DNA from: Psoroptes ovis
Lineage: Eukaryota; Arthropoda; Arachnida; Sarcoptiformes; Psoroptidae
Assembly (NCBI GenBank): GCA_002943765.1
Contig: PQWQ01000012.1
Location: 1,281,001 to 1,345,000 of the forward strand
Length of the DNA stretch: 64,000 nucleotides
Reading direction: 5' to 3'
The notes below the pieces were generated by a model. It saw only the letters and a list, made by a program, of their open reading frames with translations, made no database searches and had not been told where the DNA came from. Shown here piece after piece: positions 21,209 through 31,362 of the stretch (positions are counted from its first letter, which is position 1; each line of letters begins with the position of its first letter). The translations under genes were made by a program, and so were the position numbers.

Positions 21209-22921
21209 ATGGCAATTACATCGAATATCAATGATGATGATGACGGTAGTGATGATCAACAAGATTCAAAACAACACCGCCATCAACAACAAGAAGATTC
21301 TAATTTAAATTCTGAATTTGTTGATATTTCTACGGCTGCTGTCGACGATGATAACGATGATGATGATCAAGATTATGGTGATGAATCATCCGATTCTGAT
21401 TATCTGGATGATGAAGATGATGATTTTGATGATGATGATGATGATGGAGACAATGATGATAATGTTGATAAAAAAGATGAAACAACATCAACAGCAACCA
21501 AACGTATTTATATACCAAATATGACAAAATTATCATCAATTGATAATATTGAACAATTAGAATGTGATTATTCTGCATACATATTGTATCATAAAGCCGA
21601 AACTGGTTATCCATGTCTCAGTTTTGATGTTTGCCCTGATGAATATGGTGATGGTGATGAACGTTCGAATAAATTTCCACTGCAAACATTGCTTGTTGCT
21701 GGCACACAAGCCGATAAAGATCATCATAATCGTTTATTGTTGATGAAATTTACCAATATGAATCCGATAAAAAATAAATCCGACAATGATGATGATGACG
21801 ACGATGAAGAAGATGATGATGATGATGAAGATGAAATATTACCTGATTTATATTGTGTATCAATTCCACATTCCGGCTGTATCAATCGTATACGTTGTCG
21901 AAAAATTGGTGATAAATTAATTGTTGCAAATTGGTCTGATTATGGACAAGTAAATTTATGGGACATGACAAATGCATATAATGTTTGTAATACTGAAGAT
22001 AATAAACGTATCTCTGATTTTAATAAACAAAATTTGAATACAAAACCTATTTATTCATTCAATGGTCATCGTAAATCTGGTTATAGTTTAGATTGGTCAC
22101 CGATGGTAGATGGAAAATTGGCTACTGGAGATTCGAATAAAGATATATTCATTTGGAACATAACAAACGATGGCTGGATTGTTGATCAATTACCATTGAT
22201 TGGCCATGAGAAATCAGTTGAAGACATTCAATGGTCACCGAATGAATCGACAATATTATCATCATGTTCGGTTGATCGTTCGATACGTATTTGGGATACC
22301 CGTAATCGTCGTCATGAATCGGCTTTAACAATATCGGATGCACATGAGTCTGATGTTAATGTTATTAGTTGGAATCGTAAAGAAAAAGCATTCATATTAT
22401 CCGGTGGTGATGATGGTATCATAAAAGTATGGGATTTGCGACAAATACGTCGAGGAACAAATAATAATAATAATAATGATAATAAAGCAACATCGAAAAC
22501 AACATCAAAACCGATTGCAACATTCAAACAACATCAAGGACCAATAACATCGATCGAATGGAATCTAAACGATGGTACAGTGTTTGCTGCATCAAGTGAA
22601 GATCATCAAATAACACAATGGGATTTATCCGTTGAATCGGATGATCAACAACAACAACAACAACAAAATGATAGACAATCCATCGACAATGATAATAGCA
22701 GTAATAAAAGATTGAAAATTGATAATGATTCAAATAATAATAAATCGCAACAACATCAAATGAATGATGATGATTTAATCAATCAATTACCACCACAGCT
22801 ATTATTCATACATCAAGGACAAAAAGAAATCAAAGAAATACATTGGCATCAACAGATACCTGGTTTATTGATCTCTACAGCATCCACTGGTTTCGATATA
22901 TTTCGTACATTATCTGTTTAA
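21209..22921 (+). CDS. GRWD1: GRWD1/Rrb1 ribosome assembly WD protein
   Basis: Intronless, 570 aa from the ATG at 21209 (an upstream in-frame open stretch has no family similarity). The first 95 residues are an Asp-rich acidic domain. The family-specific segment KRIYIPNM...DYSAYILYHKAETGYPCLSFD leads into a second acidic insert and WD40 repeats at about 290-570: FNGHRKSGYSLDWSP, GHEKSVEDIQWSP, AHESDVNVISWNRKE, FKQHQGPITSIEW and a final HQGQKEIKEIHWH ending FDIFRTLSV. Rrb1/GRWD1 is a nuclear chaperone of ribosomal protein L3 in 60S assembly and also binds histones. A poly-Gln/Asn insert of about 45 residues interrupts the last blade. Confidence 0.95.
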   Translation: MAITSNINDDDDGSDDQQDSKQHRHQQQEDSNLNSEFVDISTAAVDDDNDDDDQDYGDESSDSDYLDDEDDDFDDDDDDGDNDDNVDKKDETTSTATKRIYIPNMTKLSSIDNIEQLECDYSAYILYHKAETGYPCLSFDVCPDEYGDGDERSNKFPLQTLLVAGTQADKDHHNRLLLMKFTNMNPIKNKSDNDDDDDDEEDDDDDEDEILPDLYCVSIPHSGCINRIRCRKIGDKLIVANWSDYGQVNLWDMTNAYNVCNTEDNKRISDFNKQNLNTKPIYSFNGHRKSGYSLDWSPMVDGKLATGDSNKDIFIWNITNDGWIVDQLPLIGHEKSVEDIQWSPNESTILSSCSVDRSIRIWDTRNRRHESALTISDAHESDVNVISWNRKEKAFILSGGDDGIIKVWDLRQIRRGTNNNNNNDNKATSKTTSKPIATFKQHQGPITSIEWNLNDGTVFAASSEDHQITQWDLSVESDDQQQQQQQNDRQSIDNDNSSNKRLKIDNDSNNNKSQQHQMNDDDLINQLPPQLLFIHQGQKEIKEIHWHQQIPGLLISTASTGFDIFRTLSV

Positions 22922-23861
22922 TTGATAATAATTTATATGAAAAAACTTCTCAAAAATTTAATTTATTTCTAAAATTGGATTCAAATTCTCTCGAAACAAA
23001 ATTGATCTATGATATCTATGACATATAATTTTTCAAATCATGAAATCATTTGACATGATAAAATTGATTAATTTATCGATTAATTGAATATAATTAAATG
23101 ATTCTTTACTTGATTGTTATTATTATTATTATTATTTGGATTTATTCAAATTTAAAAGGGTTTAATCATCATTATCAATGAATAATTATTTTGATTTTAA
23201 ATGAATGAATATGAATCAATGATTGATTTAAAATTATCATTATCAATGACCAAAAATATCTTTATTTTTAAAAATAAAAATTTCAAAATAATTAAAATTT
23301 CTGTTTCTTGTTAATTCAATATGTTCGACTGTTCAATGTTTTAATGCTCAATGAAGATAATGATATTCAAATATCAACAATAAAACATCCGCTCTATTTT
23401 GATGATTGTCGCCGTCGTACTGATGTCGTCATTGTTTTTTTTGTTGTTGTTGTTTATCAAATCAAATGTGTATTTTGATCAAAATGAAATTTGATTTGAT
23501 TTCATCAATTTTAAAAGGCGTTTTATTATCGTTTCGAACAGTTTGTTTATCATCAATTGCAGCCATACATTGGATTGCTTTTCATTACACATGCAGGCAG
23601 ACATATAATCTAACTGAATCACAGCATACATTGGTCGATGCATACATGTGTTTAATGTGTTTTAATGATTATTGATCATTGAACATTTTTAATACAAAGA
23701 GACGCACCCAAAATCCGATTGATTTGTTTTTTGTTTTTGATCAATGAAATTATTTCATTAATTGTTTTTCGATTGTATTCGTTACTTGTCAACGAAAAAC
23801 TTGTAAATTTTTTTTCATTTATTATTGAACATATTGAATCTTATTGATCTGAATTTGAAAA
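22922..23861. other. Intergenic, no gene seen
   Basis: GRWD1 3' region followed by the upstream region of the alpha-tubulin gene, with a TTATTA microsatellite near 23118-23138. Short frames are not convincing. Confidence 0.55.
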
Positions 23862-25235
23862 ATGCGTGAATGTATTTCATTACATGTTGGACAAGCTGGC
23901 GTACAAATCGGTAACGCTTGCTGGGAATTATATTGTTTAGAACATGAAATACAACCAGATGGACAATTAGCCGTGTCGAAAGCTGCTGATGATGGTTCGA
24001 ATAATGTTGATCAATCATCATTTTCAACATTTTTCTATGAAACCGGCAATGGCCGCTATGTACCACGTTCAATTTATGTTGATCTTGAATCGACTGTTGT
24101 CGATGAAGTACGCACCGGTCCATATCGTCGTTTATTTCATCCAGAACAATTGATCACCGGTAAAGAAGATGCGGCCAATAATTATGCTCGAGGACATTAT
24201 ACTGAAGGTAAAACATTGATCGAACCTGTTATGCAACGTATCGGGAAATTAGCTGAATTATGTTCAGGTTTACAAGGTTTTCTCATATTTCATTCATTCG
24301 GTGGTGGTACTGGTTCCGGTTTTTCATCACTATTAATGGAACGATTATCGGTTGAATATGGCAAAAAATCCAAATTGGAATTTGCCATTTATCCTGCACC
24401 GGCAATATCAACAGCCGTTGTTGAACCATATAATTCAATATTGACCACTCACAACACATTAGAACATTCCGATTGTTCATTTATGGTCGATAATGAAGCC
24501 ATTTATGATATATGTAGACGTAATTTGAATATTGAACGTCCATCATATACAAATTTGAATCGTTTGATTGGACAAATTGTATCATCAATCACTGCTTCGC
24601 TTCGTTTCGATGGAGCATTGAATGTTGATTTGACTGAATTTCAAACCAATCTGGTACCGTATCCACGTATACATTTTCCATTGGTCAGTTATTCACCGAT
24701 TGTGTCCAGTGAAAAAGCATATCATGAACAATTTACTGTTGCCGAAATAACTGGTACTTGTTTTGAACCATCAAATCAAATGGTAAAATGTAATACACGT
24801 AATGGTAAATATATGGCCTGCTGTCTGTTGTATCGTGGTGATGTTGTACCAAAAGATGTAAATGCTGCAATTGCTGCAATCAAAGCAAAACGTACCATAC
24901 AATTTGTTGATTGGTGTCCGACCGGTTTTAAAATCGGTATCAATTATCGTCCACCAACCGTAGTACCAAATGGTGATCTTGCAAAAGTACAACGTGCTGT
25001 TTGTTTACTATCGAATACAACAGCGATAGCTGAAGCATGGGCAAGATTAAATCATAAATTTGATCTTATGTATTCGAAACGTGCATTCGTACATTGGTAT
25101 GTTGGTGAAGGTATGGAAGAAGGTGAATTTAGTGAAGCACGTGAAGATTTAGCTGCATTAGAACGTGATTATGAAGAAGTTGTCGCTGAATATAATGCCG
25201 ATGATGATGATGATGCTAATAATGAAGAATTTTAA
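23862..25235 (+). CDS. Divergent alpha-tubulin
   Basis: Intronless 457-aa alpha-tubulin: MREC start, tubulin signature GGGTGSG, ARGHYTEGK, and the alpha-specific catalytic Glu in LNVDLTEFQTNLVPYPR that triggers GTP hydrolysis on the neighbouring beta subunit. Most of the body is highly conserved. Differences from common alpha-tubulins: the luminal loop after Lys40 (SKAADDGSNNVDQSSF) is about five residues longer and lacks TIGGGDDSF; TEGKTLIEPVMQ replaces the usual TIGKEIVDLVLD; the C-terminal tail is Asp-rich (DDDDDANN) and ends EEF rather than EEY. Alpha-tubulin is also registered as a group 33 mite allergen, but these changes suggest a specialised isotype, possibly of germline or ciliary tissue. 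Confidence 0.95.
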   Translation: MRECISLHVGQAGVQIGNACWELYCLEHEIQPDGQLAVSKAADDGSNNVDQSSFSTFFYETGNGRYVPRSIYVDLESTVVDEVRTGPYRRLFHPEQLITGKEDAANNYARGHYTEGKTLIEPVMQRIGKLAELCSGLQGFLIFHSFGGGTGSGFSSLLMERLSVEYGKKSKLEFAIYPAPAISTAVVEPYNSILTTHNTLEHSDCSFMVDNEAIYDICRRNLNIERPSYTNLNRLIGQIVSSITASLRFDGALNVDLTEFQTNLVPYPRIHFPLVSYSPIVSSEKAYHEQFTVAEITGTCFEPSNQMVKCNTRNGKYMACCLLYRGDVVPKDVNAAIAAIKAKRTIQFVDWCPTGFKIGINYRPPTVVPNGDLAKVQRAVCLLSNTTAIAEAWARLNHKFDLMYSKRAFVHWYVGEGMEEGEFSEAREDLAALERDYEEVVAEYNADDDDDANNEEF

Positions 25236-25280
25236 ATAATTAACAAAATTTTTGATTGATTGAAACAAAAATTTGATTCA

Positions 25281-25286
25281 AATAAA
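25281..25286 (+). terminator. Poly(A) signal candidate, alpha-tubulin
   Basis: AATAAA 46 nt after the tubulin stop codon; further A-rich sequence follows. Confidence 0.4.
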
Positions 25287-25971
25287 TTAATCTTAGCAAA
25301 AAAAAGACATTGAAATGAATTAAATAAAGAAATAAAATCAGATCAAATGGTGTTTATTTACCAAGAATTTTGTCTAAAAAACCAAACAAAAAACGATAGA
25401 CCATAACCTTTAACCTCTTTCGATTATATGCTCCAATTTGATCCCGTTTTTTTTAATTATTTTGCTTCAGACTAGTTAATTGCGCGATTCGGAGTTAGCA
25501 AAATTCGATACTCGTTTCGATTTCAAAGGGTCTTTTTTTTCGGTGATGATAATTGTTTGACCACAAATCGTTATACAATTACTCTTCGTAGAACTTGCTT
25601 TGCTTCATTCGTTATGATTAGATCATGGTTTTTTCTCCGGTTTAATTATTCGTATTTTTGATAGTTTTTTGGTTGAAGCAATTATAATAAATCGAAATTG
25701 CAGTTCATTTAAATAAACACTGAAAGATGAACAAAATAAAAAAAGGCTTGAAATAAGATTCCATTTAATTAACTTTGACTATGTCGATATATGATGTGAT
25801 GTGATGTGATCATACATATGGCAATCAAATTTGATTCAATTGTTTATCATTTCAAATCAACAATCATTTATTATTTGATCGTTGGCAAATTCCATCCACA
25901 AGTAATCATTGTATTAAGATAGAAAAAAATTACAGATTGTTAATCATCAAAAATTTGGCGAATTAATAATA
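25287..25971. other. Intergenic, no gene seen
   Basis: Upstream region of the bHLH gene. It contains a short TGTGA/ATGTG tandem repeat near 25793-25812. No coding potential was noticed. Confidence 0.5.
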
Positions 25972-26535
25972 ATGGATTCTTGTATATTGAACGAATTTAG
26001 CCATGATCAGACATTTTACCATAGTTTAACGGCTATTTGCAATGATAATAACAATAATCAAATTGTTACAAATCATTGTGATTATTGTTATCATTGTAAT
26101 ACGAATAATTATGGTTATAATAATCAAAATTTTAATCAATCAAACATCATTATGAATGATCAAAATATAGATCAATTAAGTTCAAAATTCAAATATCGAT
26201 CAACCGTTAATCGTCAATTGGCAAATGATTATGAACGAAAACGTATGCATCGTTTGAATGATGCATTGTTTCGATTAAAAGAGGTATGATATTCAGTGTA
26301 TTGATAAATTATTTCCTTTAATCATTAAATTAAAATTTAAATACAATAAAATATATAGATTATACCGGAAGAATTTAGAAAACGTGAACGTATGTCTAAA
26401 ATACAAATATTACATTCAGCAATTGATTATATTCGTTGTTTACAAAATATTTTATATCATAATGATGATGATAATCGAAAAAATGATGATGATCATAATC
26501 CAAATCAACATTCACAATTATCATTACATTTATGA
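25972..26535 (+). CDS. bHLH transcription factor
   Basis: Exons 25972-26283 and 26359-26535, joined in phase 0 by a 75-nt intron located at the end of helix 1, encode 162 aa. The bHLH domain spans about 78-134: basic region NRQLANDYERKRMHRLN with the DNA-contacting Glu-Arg pair, helix 1 DALFRLKEIIP, loop EEFRKRERM and helix 2 SKIQILHSAIDYIRCLQNIL. Outside it the protein is Asn/Tyr/Cys/His-rich and low in complexity. This is a tissue-specific class II type bHLH; I cannot assign it to atonal, Ptf1a/Fer or achaete-scute groups by eye. Its last ten codons overlap the end of DPH1 on the opposite strand. Confidence 0.85.
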
Positions 26536-27776
26536 TTCGGTGTCCATGCTCCAAGACTGTTGTTTGCATAGAAATCCATCGGATAATTTCCTTGACCATT
26601 TTTATCGATACGAAAATATGATTCTATTTGATTTTCTTCATTGAAAAATTTAATTGCTGTACGAAATTCGAAAGGTGTTATCAATGGTTTATTATTCAAA
26701 TTAAAATTATCACCCCAATCGATTGATAGCCGTGGACAGCCAATCTGTATCCAACATTCAATTTCATCTTTACCATTGTCATTATTATTCAATTCATTCA
26801 ATATTTTTGAATTAATTTCCGAAATTGTAAATAAAATTATTTGTGATTGAATCGATTTTTTTCGTAATAATGATTCTAATGTATTCACAATACGCATATT
26901 ACCTTGTCGGCCAAGTGTACCGATGATGATACCAATTTTTCGTTCATTTTTCAATGCATTTATTGTCGATTTTATTGCAACAATTCTTTGTTCAATCATT
27001 GAATTATAATCATATTTTTCTAATGTCATTTTTTTATCATATGGATCATAACGATATGCCGGTATCAATGGATTTGCAATCATTAATGCTTCCAAATGAA
27101 AACGACCATCAGCAATGAATATGATGATAGGAATTTTTTCATCATCAATGTTTAGCTGTAATTTTGGTGCCGTACAACCAAGTATTTCGCCTGATGTTAA
27201 TGGTCGTGATTGAGGTATGTGAATAGTGTAATCATATTTTTCTCGTAATTCTTTTGCTAATAAATGTGTTGATTTTAAAAACTGGATTGTTGATGATAAA
27301 CAAATATGATAATCATTTGATGGAAAATTTTTTCGAACAATTTGTATTAAATTTATTAAATCAAATTTAATATCAACAAATATGTACAAAATTGAAACAC
27401 CATTAACCATTTGTTTTATCGGTATTAAACATGAATGGCCATAATGTATGATCATATCACAATCTAATTCTTTTGCTTTTATATCATCAATACAACATGC
27501 ACCATATGTTACATCGGACATTATTATAAATTCAACATCATCTTCACCATTTTTTCGATTATTATTGAAATATTCACGCAATATATCAACAATCGGTATG
27601 GCAAATATAAATAAACCATCGGGAAATTGTAAACAAATACGTTTACAGTTATTACGTTCAATACGCCATATTGTTTTGTGTATTTCAAAATTATAATTAT
27701 CAGGTAAATATTGTTGTATTCGTTGATTTAGCTGTACATTTTTTAATATTTCATCCGGTATTTGATTCCGTTTCAT
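26505..27776 (-). CDS. DPH1: DPH1 diphthamide synthase subunit
   Basis: Intronless 423-aa protein. It has RICLQFPDGL, SDVTYGACCIDDIKAKELDC, HYGHSCLIP, GEILGCTAP, ADGRFHLEALMIANP, YRYDPY, GTLGRQGN and GCPRLSIDWG, all DPH1 landmarks. The Cys of TYGACC, GCTAP and GCPRLS correspond to the three cluster-ligating cysteines. DPH1 with DPH2 forms the radical [4Fe-4S] enzyme that moves the 3-amino-3-carboxypropyl group of SAM onto a His of elongation factor 2, the first step of diphthamide synthesis. The end NHKCNDNCEC resembles the Cys-rich tails of eukaryotic DPH1. The 3' coding end overlaps the bHLH gene by 31 nt, tail to tail. Confidence 0.95.
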   Translation of the reverse strand: MKRNQIPDEILKNVQLNQRIQQYLPDNYNFEIHKTIWRIERNNCKRICLQFPDGLFIFAIPIVDILREYFNNNRKNGEDDVEFIIMSDVTYGACCIDDIKAKELDCDMIIHYGHSCLIPIKQMVNGVSILYIFVDIKFDLINLIQIVRKNFPSNDYHICLSSTIQFLKSTHLLAKELREKYDYTIHIPQSRPLTSGEILGCTAPKLQLNIDDEKIPIIIFIADGRFHLEALMIANPLIPAYRYDPYDKKMTLEKYDYNSMIEQRIVAIKSTINALKNERKIGIIIGTLGRQGNMRIVNTLESLLRKKSIQSQIILFTISEINSKILNELNNNDNGKDEIECWIQIGCPRLSIDWGDNFNLNNKPLITPFEFRTAIKFFNEENQIESYFRIDKNGQGNYPMDFYANNSLGAWTPNHKCNDNCEC

Positions 27777-27944
27777 TTTTCAAAAAAAAAAATTGATTAA
27801 AACCAATAAAACAAAAACACGTGTAGTTGAGTCATATTGGGTTGAAATAGATTGTTTATTGGCACCAAATAGCGGTATAAAAAAAGTGAACACTCCTGCC
27901 ATCTAGTTCGCTATAATTGACTAAATAATCTATAGTATTTATAG
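27777..27944. other. DPH1 upstream region and left MITE flank
   Basis: Upstream sequence of DPH1 running into the 8-bp target duplication ATTTATAG (27937-27944) that borders the hAT-type element. Confidence 0.5.
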
Positions 27945-28132
27945 CAGTCATTCTCAACCGGTGTTCCGCGGCACTTTAGTGTTCCGCCAGAATCCAAAAA
28001 TGTGCCGCCAAATTTCGGAAATCTAACTCATTCCTTTACTATTCCCTTACTTGGTGTGCCGCAAGATTTTGGAAATAAAGGCTTTTCCTTTTTTCAGTGT
28101 GCCGCGGCGAAAAAAAAGGTTGAGAATGACTG
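27945..28132. mobile_element. hAT-type MITE (188 bp) with 8-bp TSD
   Basis: The element begins CAGTCATTCTCAACC and ends with its exact reverse complement, giving perfect 15-bp terminal inverted repeats. An inner CCGCGGCAC (left) and GTGCCGCGG (right) extend the inverted symmetry. It is bordered on both sides by ATTTATAG (27937-27944 and 28133-28140), an 8-bp duplication as made by hAT transposases. The CAG start and the CAGTNNTTCTCAACC end resemble Charlie-like hAT elements. It is far too short to encode a transposase, so it is non-autonomous. GC content is clearly above the flanks. Confidence 0.9.
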
Positions 28133-28140
28133 ATTTATAG

Positions 28141-29707
28141 TGTAATAGTATAAGTGGCTAAATAATCTCGAAACGTTATTAATGTGATTTCATGAAACGA
28201 ATTTGTATTTTTTTAATTGATGAGAATTATTAAATAGAATTTTTATAAATACACTGAAATTTGAATACGAAAATACATGAAGAATATTATAATTAAAAAC
28301 GAATGTGATCACTGTGCAATCGAAAGATCCAAGGACCTTGCAAAAATTTCAGAAAGGTCTTTGGCATCAGGGCCATAAAGTGTTTCCAAATTGTTTTTAA
28401 AAATTCTCACACCACAACCTTTGAAGAAACTCGCAAAAATTCATATACTTAAGGGCTTGAGGGCCTTAAATATTTTTCTCTCACATTTAATCCCTCGCGT
28501 CGCCAGCTCAGTAATCCTTTTCGTCGCCAGTTCACTATCATTCTTCAATATTCATATTTTCTTTTCAACAATTTCTTTGATTAATTTTATAATTTTCCTA
28601 ATCACATTTTGGCTATGCGCGATCATGTGGCGGCAAAATTCTTCAAACTAATAGCTTTTAACCCAAAAATGCAAAATCTATTGTCATTCAACAACAACCA
28701 TTTAGCTCAAAAATAAATAAATGATAATTAAAGGATTAAATTTATCATGATTGTATTGATTTATCAGAAAAATATGACCAACAATAAACACAATTAGTTA
28801 AGAAAGAATTTTACAACATTCCACAGATGGTCAAAAATAAATCTATCAATCAATTAATGACAACATTTCAAAGGATTTCAAAGGGTCATAAAAAAAACAA
28901 AACACGAAAAATGAAAATAAATGCCGCCATGAACATTAATTGAATTTGAATAGCAAAACTTTCCCAAGTTTGGTAAAAAAAAATTCACCAAGTTGTTTAA
29001 CAAAACTTTGGGATATTTGAATTACTTTTGAAAACGAAAAAGGGTGTTAAAATGATGAACATGATAAAAAAATGACCAATGAAAATTCTTAAAACTTACC
29101 CTTTCACCTATCAATAATTGATATTCATATGCTGCATAACACACCTCCAACCTCCAAATGGACAAATTTTTCAAATCGATCAATACTTAAGCGATCAAAT
29201 TATTGATTGAAATTCGTCAATTTTTCGTCATTCGAAAATAACCTATTTTCTGCAACAATTCACGATTTTGTTACGATCATTTTATCACTATCAATCGAAT
29301 TTGATTGAAATTTTCATCATCATTTTTATCACATTCTCGCCCCATCATTATCATTATTCAATCTCAATATTTAATTTAGATTAACTTTTGCATTTATAAC
29401 ACTTTTTTTAATTAATCGAATATTACATGGAGACATGTGTCCAAAGGTATAGAGGTTATCTTGTTGTTAATTAATTTTAAAAAAAATTATTTATATTTTT
29501 CATTTATAATTAACTCCATTCTTAATCATTTTATCTTTATTTAATTTTACATTATTAACACTTTATCCTATTTATAATAGATTATATTAATTTTCTATAT
29601 TCATATTTGGTTCGCATTTTAATTTCGATAGCTTGAACCTGAAAATCTAATCCATTTTTTCAGATAAATTTCACTGTACCGTTTCGAATAATTCTAATCC
29701 ATCAAAT
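28141..29707. other. Intergenic, no gene seen
   Basis: Between the MITE and the transposase-like gene. Local GC rises slightly near 28320-28640 (segments such as CCCTCGCGTCGCCAGC), which may be old repeat sequence. An 86-aa frame at 28391-28651 is hydrophobic but unsupported. Confidence 0.5.
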
Positions 29708-31158
29708 ATGTCGGCTACCAACAGTGAGTATATTTTTGCACAGATATTAATAATTTGACTGTTATTATTTTGATAATTGACAATTTTTGAATTAACAGAA
29801 GCTAATGAAGTCCATAAAGTCAAATCAAAAATGCAGACTGTGTGTTGCTATATTCAACAAGGAATACTCGCTCCTGACCTTATTAAAATTTATGGAGAAT
29901 TCGTTGAAAAGTTAGAAGTTACCATCCAAAATTATCAATCATTCAATATCGATATGGAAGAATTTGAATATATTCAGCAAAAAAATGCTTCCTTTAACAA
30001 ATGACTTGGAAAATTTGATTTCACATGGTTTCGATTTTAAAGGTATCAAGATACCAGTATGCCTGTCGCATATACTGGGTATGTTTTTTATATTTTGAAT
30101 GGATTATTTTGAATTCTATAATTAATCTCGTATTTTTGATGACACAGGAGATAATTTGGCCATCGCTGAACTGTTGGGACTCAGTTGTTCATTCGGTCAG
30201 TCATTCCGATGTAGATATTGTGGCCAAAAATATGAAAATCTGAAAGAAGTCGAAGATCGGCCGTTAGCAATACACAAAGGGTACTAAAGAATATGAACGA
30301 GAATTGCAGCGGGTTACTGAAAACAGTAGATACCAAAATTACTTTGGAATCAAAAGAAACTCAGCTTTCGCATCTCTGAGTGTTAAATGTTTTCAAATAT
30401 CTCCTCCTGACTGGTTCCACGATGTTCCCGAAGGTAAAATTCTGTAATTTTTTTTCTAAAATTTAATGTCATTCCTTTTTTTTACAGGAATCGTTTCCAA
30501 GATTATGTCTCAAGTTTTGAAGAAATTATCAAAACACATTTCTCGCGGAGAAATGAAAAAGAAAATTGAGGGCATGAAATGCGTCAACGGGCAGGCAAGC
30601 ATCAATGACTCCACGATGTCGATCAAGGGGAAAGGATTCCAGAAACTGGAATTCGCATGCCGCCTCATCGAAATTTTCCCCGAAATTTTGCTTCGACATG
30701 AAAGCGAATTCAAACTATACTTTAATCTTCGAAAATTCATATACCTGACGACTTACACCAGTAATCCAGGGGATGGGCAAGAAATCGGGTCAGTGGCCAA
30801 ATCATTAGCCCAAAACTGTATCGATGAGGGCATCATGTTCCCCAAAATGCATTTCATCACACATTACGGTGAAATAACTTCATTTTATATATCTTTGATG
30901 CGATACAGCACAGAAAAGTATGAGCGGAAGCATGCTTTTTTGAAACGCCTGATTAAGACATCTGATAATTATATGAATGTTCCGAATTCGATCGTTAAGC
31001 GGCATCAGGCATCGATGCCTTTCGTTGCGGACAAAGAAGATATCGAAGAAGGTTTGGATGGACGATTGTTGGCCAGTGATCGCTCATTTCGACTGGACCG
31101 CCAGATTGCACTGGCCATTTTGCACAAAGATAATGAATTTCTAGAAGCTGACAGCTAG
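29708..31158 (+). pseudogene. Transposase-derived multi-exon gene, two frameshifts
   Basis: Four exons are deduced: 29708-29723, 29799-30078, 30148-30433 and 30488-31158. All splice phases agree if one extra base is discounted in the A-run near 29983 and one in the GGG near 30280, which would give about 416 aa; as written both shift the frame. Landmarks are GDNLAIAELLGLSCSFGQSF followed by CRYCGQKY, PPDWFHDVPEGIV, then near the end KMHFITHYGEI, YERKHAFLKRL and SIVKRHQ. These match by eye a widespread family of tnp2/CACTA-related proteins in arthropod and cnidarian genomes (GDNL...F...C..C; PHD.MHD.LEGV; F.AKH..FKR). GC is well above the surroundings. The breaks could be real decay or homopolymer errors. 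Confidence 0.6.
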
Positions 31159-31362
31159 AAAATATATTTTCTATGCTTTTTTTTTATTTTCCTGAGAGTA
31201 CAAAAATGCACCTCACATATTGATATCCAAATGCAGTAAACTGCAGCCATATGGTCATCACTATTGAAATCTCGGGCATTTTTTTTTTTTCAAACAAGTT
31301 TATTTAGATTTGAATCCAATTTATTTTATTTTATTTTATTTTTTTTGAAAAATGAATTGATT

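Noticed and set aside
23815..24123. 102-aa minus-strand frame over the tubulin start
   Set aside because: It is antisense to the highly conserved alpha-tubulin coding sequence.
28391..28651. 86-aa hydrophobic frame
   Set aside because: Single short frame in probable repeat sequence with no signal beyond hydrophobicity.
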